DNA of 64,000 bases, from NCBI RefSeq assembly GCF_017916255.1, contig NZ_CP072827.1, forward strand, positions 3,993,501 to 4,057,500, read 5' to 3'. The notes under the pieces were generated by a model. It was not told where the DNA came from, ran no database searches, and worked only from the letters and a program-made list of their open reading frames with translations. Origin of the DNA: Streptomyces mobaraensis NBRC 13819 = DSM 40847. GTDB lineage: Bacteria; Actinomycetota; Actinomycetes; Streptomycetales; Streptomycetaceae. How positions within the stretch are numbered: the stretch's first letter is position 1; each line of letters starts with the position of its first letter. Shown piece by piece: positions 43,192 to 51,085 of the stretch. Both the position numbers and the translations under genes were made by a program.

Positions 43192-44667
43192 TCAGGTACT
43201 CCAGAACCCCTGTAGCTGGTCGAAGGGAGACATGGTGCGCAGCCGTTCGCGCGCTGCAGCAGGCGAACGGCCACCCGAGACAAGGGACTCGTAGATGCGC
43301 TGTGCGACCTCGGTCGCAGTCTCGTCAGCGGGACCCGCCCCGCCGAAGGGATCGGGATCGTCGCTGGTGTCGGTCTCGTGCATCACACGGAGTGTGGCGA
43401 CGGGTACCGTCTCCTCCAGGAGACGGATCAGAGCACGGACGTCAGCGGGGTTCGCGCCTCCCTGCCTCAGCGTGGCCTGGACCAGCGGATGACTGCGGTT
43501 GATCCGGCAGGTGAGCCGGCCGTCCGCACGACGTACGTTCCAGACGTACACCAGGGGATCGCCGTGTGTACGTGCGGCGACCTGGCCGCGGTGTCGCAGC
43601 ACCTCTGCGGCCCTCGTGCGGGCCTGACGTGCGATGCGATGAAGGTGGGGTCGTAGGCTGACAGGCGGGACGACGCTGGACTTTCGCACGTCTACTCCCC
43701 ACTCGGCATCTGATCCAGCCGGGATGTCGACAGAGATGCGAGCGAGGTTGTACTTCTCCTCGCGACGCATCCCGCGCTGCCCCAACCAGTCCCCCGCAAG
43801 AATCAGACGGTTGCGCCGGTACACGTAGAAGCCCTGCTGATCAAGCCATCCCTGCGGTCCTGCCGCTTGGCTGAACTCATCAGGGGTCAGGCGGTGGGCG
43901 CTCGGGAGGACGAACGCTTCGACCCTCACTGATCCGTTACCCAGGGGAAGTTCCTCGGCAGGCAGCCGCTGGACCGAGGGATGAGCAGTCATGAAGGGGT
44001 CCCAGGGCTGTACGGCGGTTCCTGAAACCCTTAGAGCGCGTCGCCGGGTTCCCACGAGGAACCGTGCGAAGACCATGCCGAGATGCGCCTCGGTGCGTGT
44101 CGCCTCGGCGTAGAACTGCTTCTGGGTACGCTCGTCGTCCTCGGTGACAGCGGCGGTGTGATAGCCGTTGAGCCGACGCCACAGCACCACCGTGCCATGG
44201 CCGCCGCAAGGCCGGACTCTCTGGAGAATGGCGGCGGTGTCCTGGTCGGCCCCGTGGAGCAACCGCCACTCGCCGTACTTCTCGACCACGTCGAGGTCCC
44301 ACGTGCGCGTGTGCCACTGGCCGTCGCAGGCTGTCGCCACGGTGAGCTGTCTCGCCTGCGAGAACGACGCGGACTTCAGACCGACCCCGAACCGCCCCAG
44401 ATCAGTGGGCGAGCGAGGCGTTGCCGGTCCTCGCGCCGCCACGGTCATGGCCGTGACGAGTTCCTCCTGGCTCATGCCGTCGCCATCGTCCACGACCGCG
44501 ATCCAGGAGTCGCTTCCCGCCCAGGCGAACTCGACGTCGATGTTCTGTGCCTTCGCGGAGATGCTGTTGTCGACGAGATCGGCAATCGCTGCCGGCAGCG
44601 AGTAGCCCAGCGAGCTCAGCGAGGCGACCATCCCGGCGGGCTCGGGAGCGGCGATGTCGTACGTCAT
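43192..44667 (-). CDS. MORC/MutL-type GHKL ATPase
   Basis: The 491-residue protein is read from ATG 44667 (MTYDIAAPEP); GTG 44685, six residues earlier, is the alternative. GHKL motifs are N box AIADLVDNSISAKA (27-40), G1 VVDDGDGMS (59-66) and G2 GRFGVGLKSASFSQ (91-104). This form is typical of prokaryotic MORC/MutL-like ATPases in restriction clusters. A transducer-like middle and a helical C-terminus follow; no endonuclease motif of MutL is seen. It is first in the operon, 63 bp before the Z1 gene. It would clamp DNA in an ATP-dependent way. Confidence 0.9.
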   Translation of the reverse strand: MTYDIAAPEPAGMVASLSSLGYSLPAAIADLVDNSISAKAQNIDVEFAWAGSDSWIAVVDDGDGMSQEELVTAMTVAARGPATPRSPTDLGRFGVGLKSASFSQARQLTVATACDGQWHTRTWDLDVVEKYGEWRLLHGADQDTAAILQRVRPCGGHGTVVLWRRLNGYHTAAVTEDDERTQKQFYAEATRTEAHLGMVFARFLVGTRRRALRVSGTAVQPWDPFMTAHPSVQRLPAEELPLGNGSVRVEAFVLPSAHRLTPDEFSQAAGPQGWLDQQGFYVYRRNRLILAGDWLGQRGMRREEKYNLARISVDIPAGSDAEWGVDVRKSSVVPPVSLRPHLHRIARQARTRAAEVLRHRGQVAARTHGDPLVYVWNVRRADGRLTCRINRSHPLVQATLRQGGANPADVRALIRLLEETVPVATLRVMHETDTSDDPDPFGGAGPADETATEVAQRIYESLVSGGRSPAAARERLRTMSPFDQLQGFWST

Positions 44668-45165
44668 GTGTGGTCCCAGTCCCACTTCTCCCCGGGACCC
44701 TTGGTCGGTGCACAGCTGTCCCGGAGAGCCAGAGGCACCAGGCGGACAGAGACCGCAACTGGAACACGCCTGCCAGGCCGGTCACGCAGGGCTCCCCCAC
44801 CCGCCGCTAATGGTACTGGCACGGAGGAACAGGACCTCCGTATGTCCGCAGCCAGGAGCAGTCGTTGTGCTGCAGCTTGGGAGCGGCATGGTGCAGGCGC
44901 CCCGAGGCTGGCTTCGCGTCCGCTTCAGCTACTCCCGCGTCCCGGCCATCGCTCGGAAGTACCAGAGCGCGTTCGGGCTGTGTTTCTAGACCCGCGCCTC
45001 GGCGGTCCGCCGGATACCTGTGCCATGGGGCGGCCAGACCGGAACGAGACGAGAGCGGCGATGGCAATCGTCAGCGCAGCCAGGCGTGCAAGCGACTGAT
45101 GTGAATGGGCCAAGGGCAGGGTTACGGTGGGGTAGTAGGTCGCTGACAACTACTTGGAGCCGCCC
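44668..45165. other. Gene-free promoter region of the MORC-Z1 operon
   Basis: These ~500 bases hold the upstream region of the divergent MORC operon and of the gene at 45166. No ORF with coding-like composition is found. I cannot point to a good promoter. Near the right end GGTAGTAGGTCG precedes the plus-strand gene. Confidence 0.45.
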
Positions 45166-45816
45166 GTGATTCCGGTCGTGGACATAGAGGTTGATCCCAG
45201 CTTTCCTGCCAATGTGGCGTTAGGTCTGCCACCTGAGGACGAGATTGATGAAGAGGGATACGGGTTCTTTCGGGGAGTGTGGGACATCGGCGATGTGAGC
45301 CACGAGGAAGCCGTCGCCATGGTCAAGGAGGAGCGACACCTCTCCAACCTGGGCGACCGTGCCGCGCTGACCCACGTTGACTTCGAGGCAATCGCGAACG
45401 CGTTGGAGTCAAACGACCCGGACAGCCTGCCAGCAGGCTTTGTCGCCGAGCATCCCGAGAGTGAGATCGTCGAACTCGTCGGGGACGGCTATACCGCCGA
45501 ACCACTTCTCGGCTCCCTTGAACTCGGCGTGGCGGGCCTCTCGTATGCCCTTACATCGATTGGCTGCTTCACTGCAGCAAGCTGCCGGAGCCACCTGTCC
45601 GATCAGTCATGGTCTCCGCGGCCGGTTGTCTACTTCGCAGCGGAGCGCCCGACCGTCCACTGGCTGACACCGTTGGTCCGCGACACAGGATGCGGTTTCG
45701 GCGACGGCAGTAGCCACGGACGGTTGTTGATCGTGGAAGCGCCGTCGATCACGAACTTCATGGACTTGGCCAGCCACATACTGAGGCAGGTGGAGCGGCA
45801 GTCCCCGCGTGCGTAG
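45166..45816 (+). CDS. Hypothetical protein
   Basis: The 216-residue protein is read from GTG 45166, 6 nt after GGAG; a TTG at 45154 is possible. It is acidic in the N-terminal half, with EEAVAMVKEERHLSNLGDRA helices. It has a Cys-containing segment GCFTAASCRSHLSDQ followed by PVVYFAAERPTVHWLTPLV. I do not recognise the family. It is divergent from the MORC operon and convergent with the serine hydrolase gene. Membership in the defence system is possible but unsupported. Confidence 0.65.
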   Translation: MIPVVDIEVDPSFPANVALGLPPEDEIDEEGYGFFRGVWDIGDVSHEEAVAMVKEERHLSNLGDRAALTHVDFEAIANALESNDPDSLPAGFVAEHPESEIVELVGDGYTAEPLLGSLELGVAGLSYALTSIGCFTAASCRSHLSDQSWSPRPVVYFAAERPTVHWLTPLVRDTGCGFGDGSSHGRLLIVEAPSITNFMDLASHILRQVERQSPRA

Positions 45817-45826
45817 TTTGCACTAT

Positions 45827-47017
45827 TTACGCGAGAGCCCCCAGGGACTTCTGAACCGCGTTAACCAGTGACACTGCACGGGTATCGTCACCGCCTGCAA
45901 TGACGCGGTTCATCGCGTAGGCAAAAGCAACGCCGTGCTCCGGATCGGCGAAGGCGAGCGAGCCTCCTCGGCCGGTGTGACCGAAGGAGCTTGGCCCGAT
46001 CATCGGGTTGCTCTCGGTTGGCAACATGTATCCGGTGCTGAAGCGGCTAGGGATCAGCATGACCTGGTCCTTCCCGCTCGCCTGCTCCTCGGTCGCTGAC
46101 GCCAGGGCGTCCAGGGAGAGCAGGCGCACGCCGTCCACCTCGCCGATCAGCGCGGCGTACATGCGGGCAAGCGCCCGTGCGGTGCCGATGCCGTTGGAGG
46201 CCGGGAGCTCCGCAGCCTGCACCTCTGGCGAGTCGAAGTCGATCTCGTGCGGGTCGGTGACGGCGTACGCCCTGTTGCTGAATGAGTTCGGGTCCCGCCA
46301 AGCGGCGACCTGCTCGCGGAGTTCCTCGGGGACCGACTCGGTGGGCAGGGCAGTGAGGTCGACGTCCGGCCGCTGGTACACCATGCGGCTGACTCGATCG
46401 CGCTCGCCGGCGGGCAGGCCGATGAAGAAGTCCAAGCCCAGTGGGGCCGCGATCTCGTCGGCGAAGAAGCGGCCCGGTGACCGGCCGGACACCCGTCGGA
46501 TCACCTCGCCGACCAGCCAGCCCCAGGTCCGCCCGTGGTAGCCGTGCGCTGTGCCCGGAGTCCAGAGGGGGCGTTGAGCGGCCAGTGCCGCCACCATCGG
46601 GTGCCAGGCCAGTGCCTCCTTCAACGGCACCGGCTGATCCAACGCGACCAGCCCGGCCTGGTGGGCCAGGAGCCAGCGCACCGGGATGTCAGCCTTGCCG
46701 TTCGCGGCGAACTCCGGCCAGTACTTCGAGACGGGCGCGTCCAGGTCGAGCTCTCCGCGCTCGACCAGCATGTGCGCCATGGTCGCCGTCGAGCCTTTGG
46801 TTGCTGAGTAGACCAGCTGCAGCGTGTCCCGCGTCCAAGGGCGACCGGTTTCGGCGTCGGCCACGCCACCCCACAGGTCCACCACTGGTCGGCCGTTCCG
46901 GTACACACACACCGCCGCGCCGAGGTCTCCGTGCCGGGTGAAGTTCTCCATGAACGCCGCCCGCACTGGCTCGAACCCGGGTGCCACCTCACCGTAGATC
47001 GTCGTCATGTCGGCCAT
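45827..47017 (-). CDS. Serine beta-lactamase-like (class C/esterase) hydrolase
   Basis: The 396-residue protein has the penicillin-binding-protein/beta-lactamase class C fold: nucleophile SATK in LQLVYSATKGSTATMAHML, a Tyr-containing HGYHGRTWGWLVGEV as the second motif, and HTGRGGSLAFADPEHGVAF as the third. There is no signal peptide, so it is a cytoplasmic EstB/PBP-type esterase rather than a true beta-lactamase. Start is ATG 47017, with ATG 47008 as alternative. It is probably unrelated to its neighbours. Confidence 0.88.
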   Translation of the reverse strand: MADMTTIYGEVAPGFEPVRAAFMENFTRHGDLGAAVCVYRNGRPVVDLWGGVADAETGRPWTRDTLQLVYSATKGSTATMAHMLVERGELDLDAPVSKYWPEFAANGKADIPVRWLLAHQAGLVALDQPVPLKEALAWHPMVAALAAQRPLWTPGTAHGYHGRTWGWLVGEVIRRVSGRSPGRFFADEIAAPLGLDFFIGLPAGERDRVSRMVYQRPDVDLTALPTESVPEELREQVAAWRDPNSFSNRAYAVTDPHEIDFDSPEVQAAELPASNGIGTARALARMYAALIGEVDGVRLLSLDALASATEEQASGKDQVMLIPSRFSTGYMLPTESNPMIGPSSFGHTGRGGSLAFADPEHGVAFAYAMNRVIAGGDDTRAVSLVNAVQKSLGALA

Positions 47018-47080
47018 CCTGGCAGTCTTGCAGCCCTCTTCACCGAGATCGGCTCGTCCGCGGTGGTCAGGCGGTTGACA

Positions 47081-48424
47081 TCAAACGGCGACGGACAGTT
47101 CCTGCAGGCGCTCCCGGAACTCGCGGACGGAGGGAACGGACTTGTGCGGCTCCAGCCGTATGGAGAACTCCTTGAGGCGGTTCAGGGCCCTAATGGAGCT
47201 GACGCTGTCCTTCAGGAGTTCGGCGCCGTAGTTCGCGGCGTCCAACGCACCTTCCAGGTCGCCGCCGGCGAGCCGCGCCTCAGCCAGACGGCTTGACCGT
47301 ACCGCCTTGTCTCGGGGGGCGGCTCTCGTCACGGAAGTCTCCAGCAAACTGGTCGCGCGTTCCACCTGCCCCGAGCGCAACAAAACCTTTCCCTCGGTCG
47401 ACCGCAGTTGTGCCTCGCCGAACCAATCGAGCCAGTCGGGGTTGTCGTCCGTCACGTGGCGCTCCCACAGGGAGGTGGCACGGTTGAGGGCCGTTCCTGC
47501 CTCGCGGTGGTCGCCGTCGCGTGAGAGGGCCTCTGCCTTGTGCAGGTAGAGAAAGGACTGGGTGCAGGGTGATAGAGAGCGTGGCGCGTTGTCGATGGCG
47601 GTCGAGATGAGGTCGACACGCTCGGGGGTGCGCCCCGCCTCGGAGACGTGCACCCCCATCTCCGCGAGGATGAAAGCGCCGAAGGCGTCGTCGTCGGCGG
47701 TGCGGGCGCTGCGCAGGGCACCGACGTAATAGCGCTGGCCTGCGGACCGTAGGCCAGCGTCGTAGGCCATCCATCCGGTCAGGTGTGACACGCGGGCCGC
47801 CAGCGCGTACAGCAGGAGCCTGACTTTGTCCGTGTAGCGGCCACCGCCGAGGAGGCCGGTGACCAGAGCCAGGTCGCCTCGGGCCTGTTCCAGTAGTCGA
47901 GCACCCCCAAGCTGGTCGTCGAGCGTACGGAGAGTGCTGATGCGCTGCTCGATCGTCGAGACCATCGTGTCCGTGACCCGGTCGCCGTTGAGCGCCGCGG
48001 CCATGGCGGAGGGCGCGTCCACCCAGCTCGCCGCGAGACCGGTCAGGGCGGCTCCTGTGATGGTGAGGAAGCCTCTATGGTCCATCCGTCCACTCCCCAC
48101 CAGATCGGACAATGCCTCGACGGTACCGGCCTCGGTCCAGGGAGCGGTGAGTCCGGTCACCTCCCAGACAGGGAGCCAGCGGGGCCATCCCTCCGCACGC
48201 GCCTGCTCGTACGGGACGCCCAGCAGGTCGGCGAGGACGCGCTGGGCGTCCGCGTCCGGCTCCTGGCCCTGTGCCCACTTCCATACAGTCGTCCGGTTGG
48301 TCGCGAGCGGGATCCCGAGCTTCCTCCCGTGGTCTTGCATGAGCCGGGCGAACTCGGCCTTGCCCCATCCACGCGTCTGGAGGAGGAAGGCCAGCGGGTG
48401 GACTGCTAACGGCTCGGTAGGCAC
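47081..48424 (-). CDS. XRE-type regulator with TPR-like C-terminal domain
   Basis: The 447-residue protein starts at GTG 48424 (AGGAG 8 nt before). Residues ~8-75 are an XRE HTH (GWGKAEFARLMQDHGRKLGI, TNRTTVWKWAQGQEPDADA). The remainder is helical repeats, with Ala/Leu-rich TPR-like pairs such as FLYLHKAEALSRDGDHREAG and AEARLAGGDLEGALDAANYG. It is the class of streptomycete regulators commonly paired with small RsbW-like ATPases. It is divergent from such a gene (48678) across 253 bp. Confidence 0.85.
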   Translation of the reverse strand: MPTEPLAVHPLAFLLQTRGWGKAEFARLMQDHGRKLGIPLATNRTTVWKWAQGQEPDADAQRVLADLLGVPYEQARAEGWPRWLPVWEVTGLTAPWTEAGTVEALSDLVGSGRMDHRGFLTITGAALTGLAASWVDAPSAMAAALNGDRVTDTMVSTIEQRISTLRTLDDQLGGARLLEQARGDLALVTGLLGGGRYTDKVRLLLYALAARVSHLTGWMAYDAGLRSAGQRYYVGALRSARTADDDAFGAFILAEMGVHVSEAGRTPERVDLISTAIDNAPRSLSPCTQSFLYLHKAEALSRDGDHREAGTALNRATSLWERHVTDDNPDWLDWFGEAQLRSTEGKVLLRSGQVERATSLLETSVTRAAPRDKAVRSSRLAEARLAGGDLEGALDAANYGAELLKDSVSSIRALNRLKEFSIRLEPHKSVPSVREFRERLQELSVAV

Positions 48425-48677
48425 GTCATCACTCCTGTCGTCCGCTCAAGACGTAGTTGGAAGGCTACTTTGCGTGTCCGAGTACGGGGAGGGCGTCCCC
48501 AGGAGAAACCCCCTAGAAACGTTCCGGTGGGCCCGGGTAGCGCCGTTGACTGAGTATCAGCCGCCGGCGAGCGAGTTCAGTTGAACGCTCGCGGAGCGGT
48601 TCCTCAGATCGGCGGCTCCATTCCTGTGCCCCCCGTCGGGGATGGAGCCGCTCTCCAGCTCTTCGGAGGCGTCCGCC

Positions 48678-49167
48678 ATGCCCACGCTCGTCCATCGGTT
48701 CGTCCTCGCGGGTATCGAATCCGAGGTGTCCCCGGCTCGGCGCCAGATCGTCGACAAGGTACGCGCATGGGGTGTGCCGTTGGGCGAGGAGACTGCCGAC
48801 GCCATCCGACTCGTCGCCTCGGAGCTCATCACCAACGCCGTGGTCCACGGGGCAGGGCCGATCACCGTCACCCTGTTCAACCGGCCCGGTCGCTTGGTGA
48901 TCGATGTCCTGGATGGCGACCCGTCGGTTCCGCGGACCGGGTGTGCCCAAGCGGACGACGAGAACGGGCGCGGCCTGGAGCTGGTCCGGCTACTCGCGGC
49001 GCACTGTACCTGGGAGCCCGCCGGCCCCGGTAAGGGTATGGGCCGAGATGGCGCTGCCCATGGTGGCGGAGGCGAGCACTGGTGCCGGTCCGCGCGGCTT
49101 ATTCGCGATGTGGGCCAAGCGCCGGGTCGGAGCCAAGCCCGAGTCGCTGGCTTTGGCAGTCGCGTGA
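48678..49167 (+). pseudogene. RsbW-like GHKL ATPase gene, frameshifted
   Basis: Reading from ATG 48678 (GGAGG 8 nt before) gives an anti-sigma-type HATPase: IRLVASELITNAVVHGAGPI (N box), VLDGDPSVPRT and ENGRGLELVRLLAAHCTWEP (G2). At about 49034-49036, in a GGG run after AAG, the normal continuation VWAEMALPMVAEASTGAG lies in the +1 frame, which ends at TGA 49165. In the original frame the ORF runs into the next gene and makes a false fusion. The +1 frame's TGA overlaps the next gene's GTG start as GTGA, which supports 49167 as the true end. It may be a sequencing error, a mutation, or a programmed shift. Confidence 0.78.
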
Positions 49168-49499
49168 CGGGGAGGCACGCGGCACGAGTGGCCCGGTCTC
49201 CGGACCGAGATGTGGTCTTCCGCCCCACCCGGCGCGACATCGACCCCGTCACCGGGGAGCCGACGGCCTATGCGCTGTGGGACCGGCATGAGTGGCAGGC
49301 GCATGGCGAGTGCTGGCTGTGGTGTGGCCGTGACGACGTCGGGGTGATGTGGATCGGGCCCGTCCGGTCGAGCGGCATGCACGCGGCTCTCTTCGCGTGC
49401 CGCGCGTGCCTGTACGAACTGGACCAGCGCGTCCTGGAGGCGAACATGCGCCAGGACGCGGCCGTCCTGCCTATGAGTGGCCGTTCCGCGTGGCCGTAG
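49164..49499 (+). CDS. Small hypothetical protein
   Basis: The 111-residue protein starts at GTG 49164, overlapping the TGA of the ATPase frame (GTGA). It has a basic start (TGRHAARVARSPDRDVVF) and a compact Trp/Cys part (HEWQAHGECWLWCGRDDVG, MHAALFACRACLYELDQRV), which suggests one or two metal- or disulphide-type cysteine pairs. Family unknown. It is cotranslated with the ATPase and belongs to the XRE/ATPase regulatory set. Confidence 0.7.
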   Translation: MTGRHAARVARSPDRDVVFRPTRRDIDPVTGEPTAYALWDRHEWQAHGECWLWCGRDDVGVMWIGPVRSSGMHAALFACRACLYELDQRVLEANMRQDAAVLPMSGRSAWP

Positions 49500-49535
49500 A
49501 CGCAGAGCCGCAGCTCACCGTGCCGCCCAATGACC

Positions 49536-49578
49536 GCCGCCTCACGGAAATCCATCTCTCCCACGGCCGTGAGGCGGC
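49536..49578 (+). promoter_or_regulatory. Leader hairpin 1 upstream of the small peptide gene
   Basis: GCCGCCTCACGG (49536-49547) and CCGTGAGGCGGC (49567-49578) are perfect 12-bp arms with a 19-nt loop. It lies 53 nt before the GTG of the 55-residue peptide. Confidence 0.75.
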
Positions 49579-49584
49579 CATGAC

Positions 49585-49608
49585 CTCCCGCCGGGACCCC
49601 GGCGGGAG
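49585..49608 (+). promoter_or_regulatory. Leader hairpin 2 directly before the peptide ribosome site
   Basis: CTCCCGCCGG and CCGGCGGGAG are perfect 10-bp arms with a GACC loop. It is 6 nt after hairpin 1 and 12 nt before the AGGAG of the peptide gene. There is no T run; A-rich sequence follows. It may be an attenuator, a factor-dependent terminator, or a stabiliser of the 5' end. Confidence 0.75.
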
Positions 49609-49631
49609 ACCCGAAAAGGAAGGAGCACGAG

Positions 49632-49799
49632 GTGGAAGAGCGCACGGCACCGCCTCCGGCCCGTAGCGGCCTGCTGATGGCGGTCGAGGAGCTGACCGCC
49701 GTCCACGACCGGTACGACAGCCTCCGGTCCGACAACGCCGGAAGCTCCGGCGACGCGCCGTGGCCGGGCGGCGACGGCAACCTGCACGACAGCGAGTAG
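49632..49799 (+). CDS. 55-residue peptide, possible RiPP precursor
   Basis: Start GTG 49632 has a GGAAGGAG ribosome site 6 nt before it. The peptide has an acidic helical leader-like part (LLMAVEELTAVHDRYDSLRS) and a Gly/Asp/Trp C-terminal part (APWPGGDGNLHDSE). There is no cysteine and no double-Gly site. It directly precedes a JmjC-like oxygenase and an aldo/keto reductase on the same strand. The layout of leader, core and maturase genes fits a ribosomal peptide precursor, but the modification is unknown. It could also be a small regulator. Confidence 0.6.
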   Translation: MEERTAPPPARSGLLMAVEELTAVHDRYDSLRSDNAGSSGDAPWPGGDGNLHDSE

Positions 49800-49888
49800 G
49801 CACGCACCAAGCGGCTGGGGTCGGCACGACTGCTCGTGTCGGCCCCGCCGTGTCGGCATCAGGTGACCACCCTCTTGGAGGCACAGCG

Positions 49889-51085
49889 ATGGAACATCAG
49901 TTGATCAGTGCGATCGAGACGGCACTCGGGTGGAGCGGAGCCGAGGAGCTGGGCAAGGGCTTCGCGCGGGGCGGTCTGGACGACCCCGCGCTCCTCTCCC
50001 GCCTCCTGACGCCCAACCGGCTGCTCGACATCGCCATGCGCAGGAGCCTGAACCGCCCGCAGTTCCGGTGCTTCCAGAAGGGTGTGGAGGTGCACCCGGC
50101 CGTCTACTACACCGACAGCGTCAGCCCTCGGGGCCAGAGCATCCCCATGGTCAACATGCGAAGCCTCGGAAACCTCCTGCGAGAAGGCGTGACGCTCATC
50201 CTCGACCAGGCCAACGTCTTCGACCCGACGATGGAGGTCGCGTGCCGGGCGTTGCAGTGGTGGTCCCATGAGCGCGTGCAGGTCAACGCGTACCTGACGA
50301 CGAACGACGCCGCCGGCTTCCCCCTGCACTGGGACGACCACGACGTCTTGATCGTGCAGCTCGCGGGCGAGAAGGAGTGGGAGGTGCGCGCGGCTTCCCG
50401 CAAGGTCCCCATGTACCGGGACTCCGACCCCAACAACACCCCGAGCGACGAGATCATCTGGTCCGGCGTGATGCGGACCGGCGACGTCATGCACATCCCC
50501 CGAGGCCACTGGCACCAGGCGAGCAGGACCGGCAGCGGCTCGGGGAAGAGCCTCCACGTCACGTTCGGCATCACCAAACGCACCGGCGCAAGCTGGCTCA
50601 CCTGGCTTGCCGACTGGAGCCGCGAGCACGAGATCTTCAGGCACGATCTGGACCGCTGGCACGGCCCCGACAGCGCGGCTCTGACCGAGGCCGCCACGGC
50701 ACTGCTCGGCGAGCGCTCCCCGGCCGACTACCTGACCGCGTACGAGCAGGAGACAACCCTGCCCAGGCATGTGCCGTTCCTCGACATCCTCGGGCCGCTC
50801 GACGCCGTCGTGTGCACCACCCACTTCCCTCCCCGGATCCAGGAGAGCGGAGAGACCGTCGATGTTCTGGCCTCGGGGAAGAAGCTGACCCTCGCGGCCA
50901 AGGCCCTGCCGGCGCTGCGTCTGCTCCTGAGCGGTAGGCCGGTCGTGCTGGAACAGGCCGCGGCCGTCGTCGGGGCCGAGGTGGCAGAGGTCGCCGAGAT
51001 CCTGGTGGAGGAGGAGCTGTGCGCGGTACTGACCCCCGAGTTGTCCTCGGGCTACACCGGTCTCGTCACGAACGCCGGCTCCTGA
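49889..51085 (+). CDS. JmjC/cupin-4-type 2-oxoglutarate oxygenase
   Basis: The 398-residue protein (ATG 49889, TTGGAGG 7 nt before) has the cupin core of ribosomal-oxygenase-type JmjC enzymes. Iron ligands HxD lie in PLHWDDHDVLIVQL and the distal His in HIPRGHWHQA. A conserved SLHVTFGI strand and a C-terminal winged-helix-like domain (from LPALRLLLSGRPVVLEQAA) follow. Such enzymes hydroxylate protein side chains. Here the likely substrate is the small peptide just upstream. The downstream aldo/keto reductase starts within its last 67 nt. Confidence 0.85.
   Translation: MEHQLISAIETALGWSGAEELGKGFARGGLDDPALLSRLLTPNRLLDIAMRRSLNRPQFRCFQKGVEVHPAVYYTDSVSPRGQSIPMVNMRSLGNLLREGVTLILDQANVFDPTMEVACRALQWWSHERVQVNAYLTTNDAAGFPLHWDDHDVLIVQLAGEKEWEVRAASRKVPMYRDSDPNNTPSDEIIWSGVMRTGDVMHIPRGHWHQASRTGSGSGKSLHVTFGITKRTGASWLTWLADWSREHEIFRHDLDRWHGPDSAALTEAATALLGERSPADYLTAYEQETTLPRHVPFLDILGPLDAVVCTTHFPPRIQESGETVDVLASGKKLTLAAKALPALRLLLSGRPVVLEQAAAVVGAEVAEVAEILVEEELCAVLTPELSSGYTGLVTNAGS

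Noticed and set aside
45827..47017. Secreted beta-lactamase resistance gene
   Set aside because: It has the SxxK fold but no signal peptide; an esterase/PBP-type cytoplasmic hydrolase is more likely.
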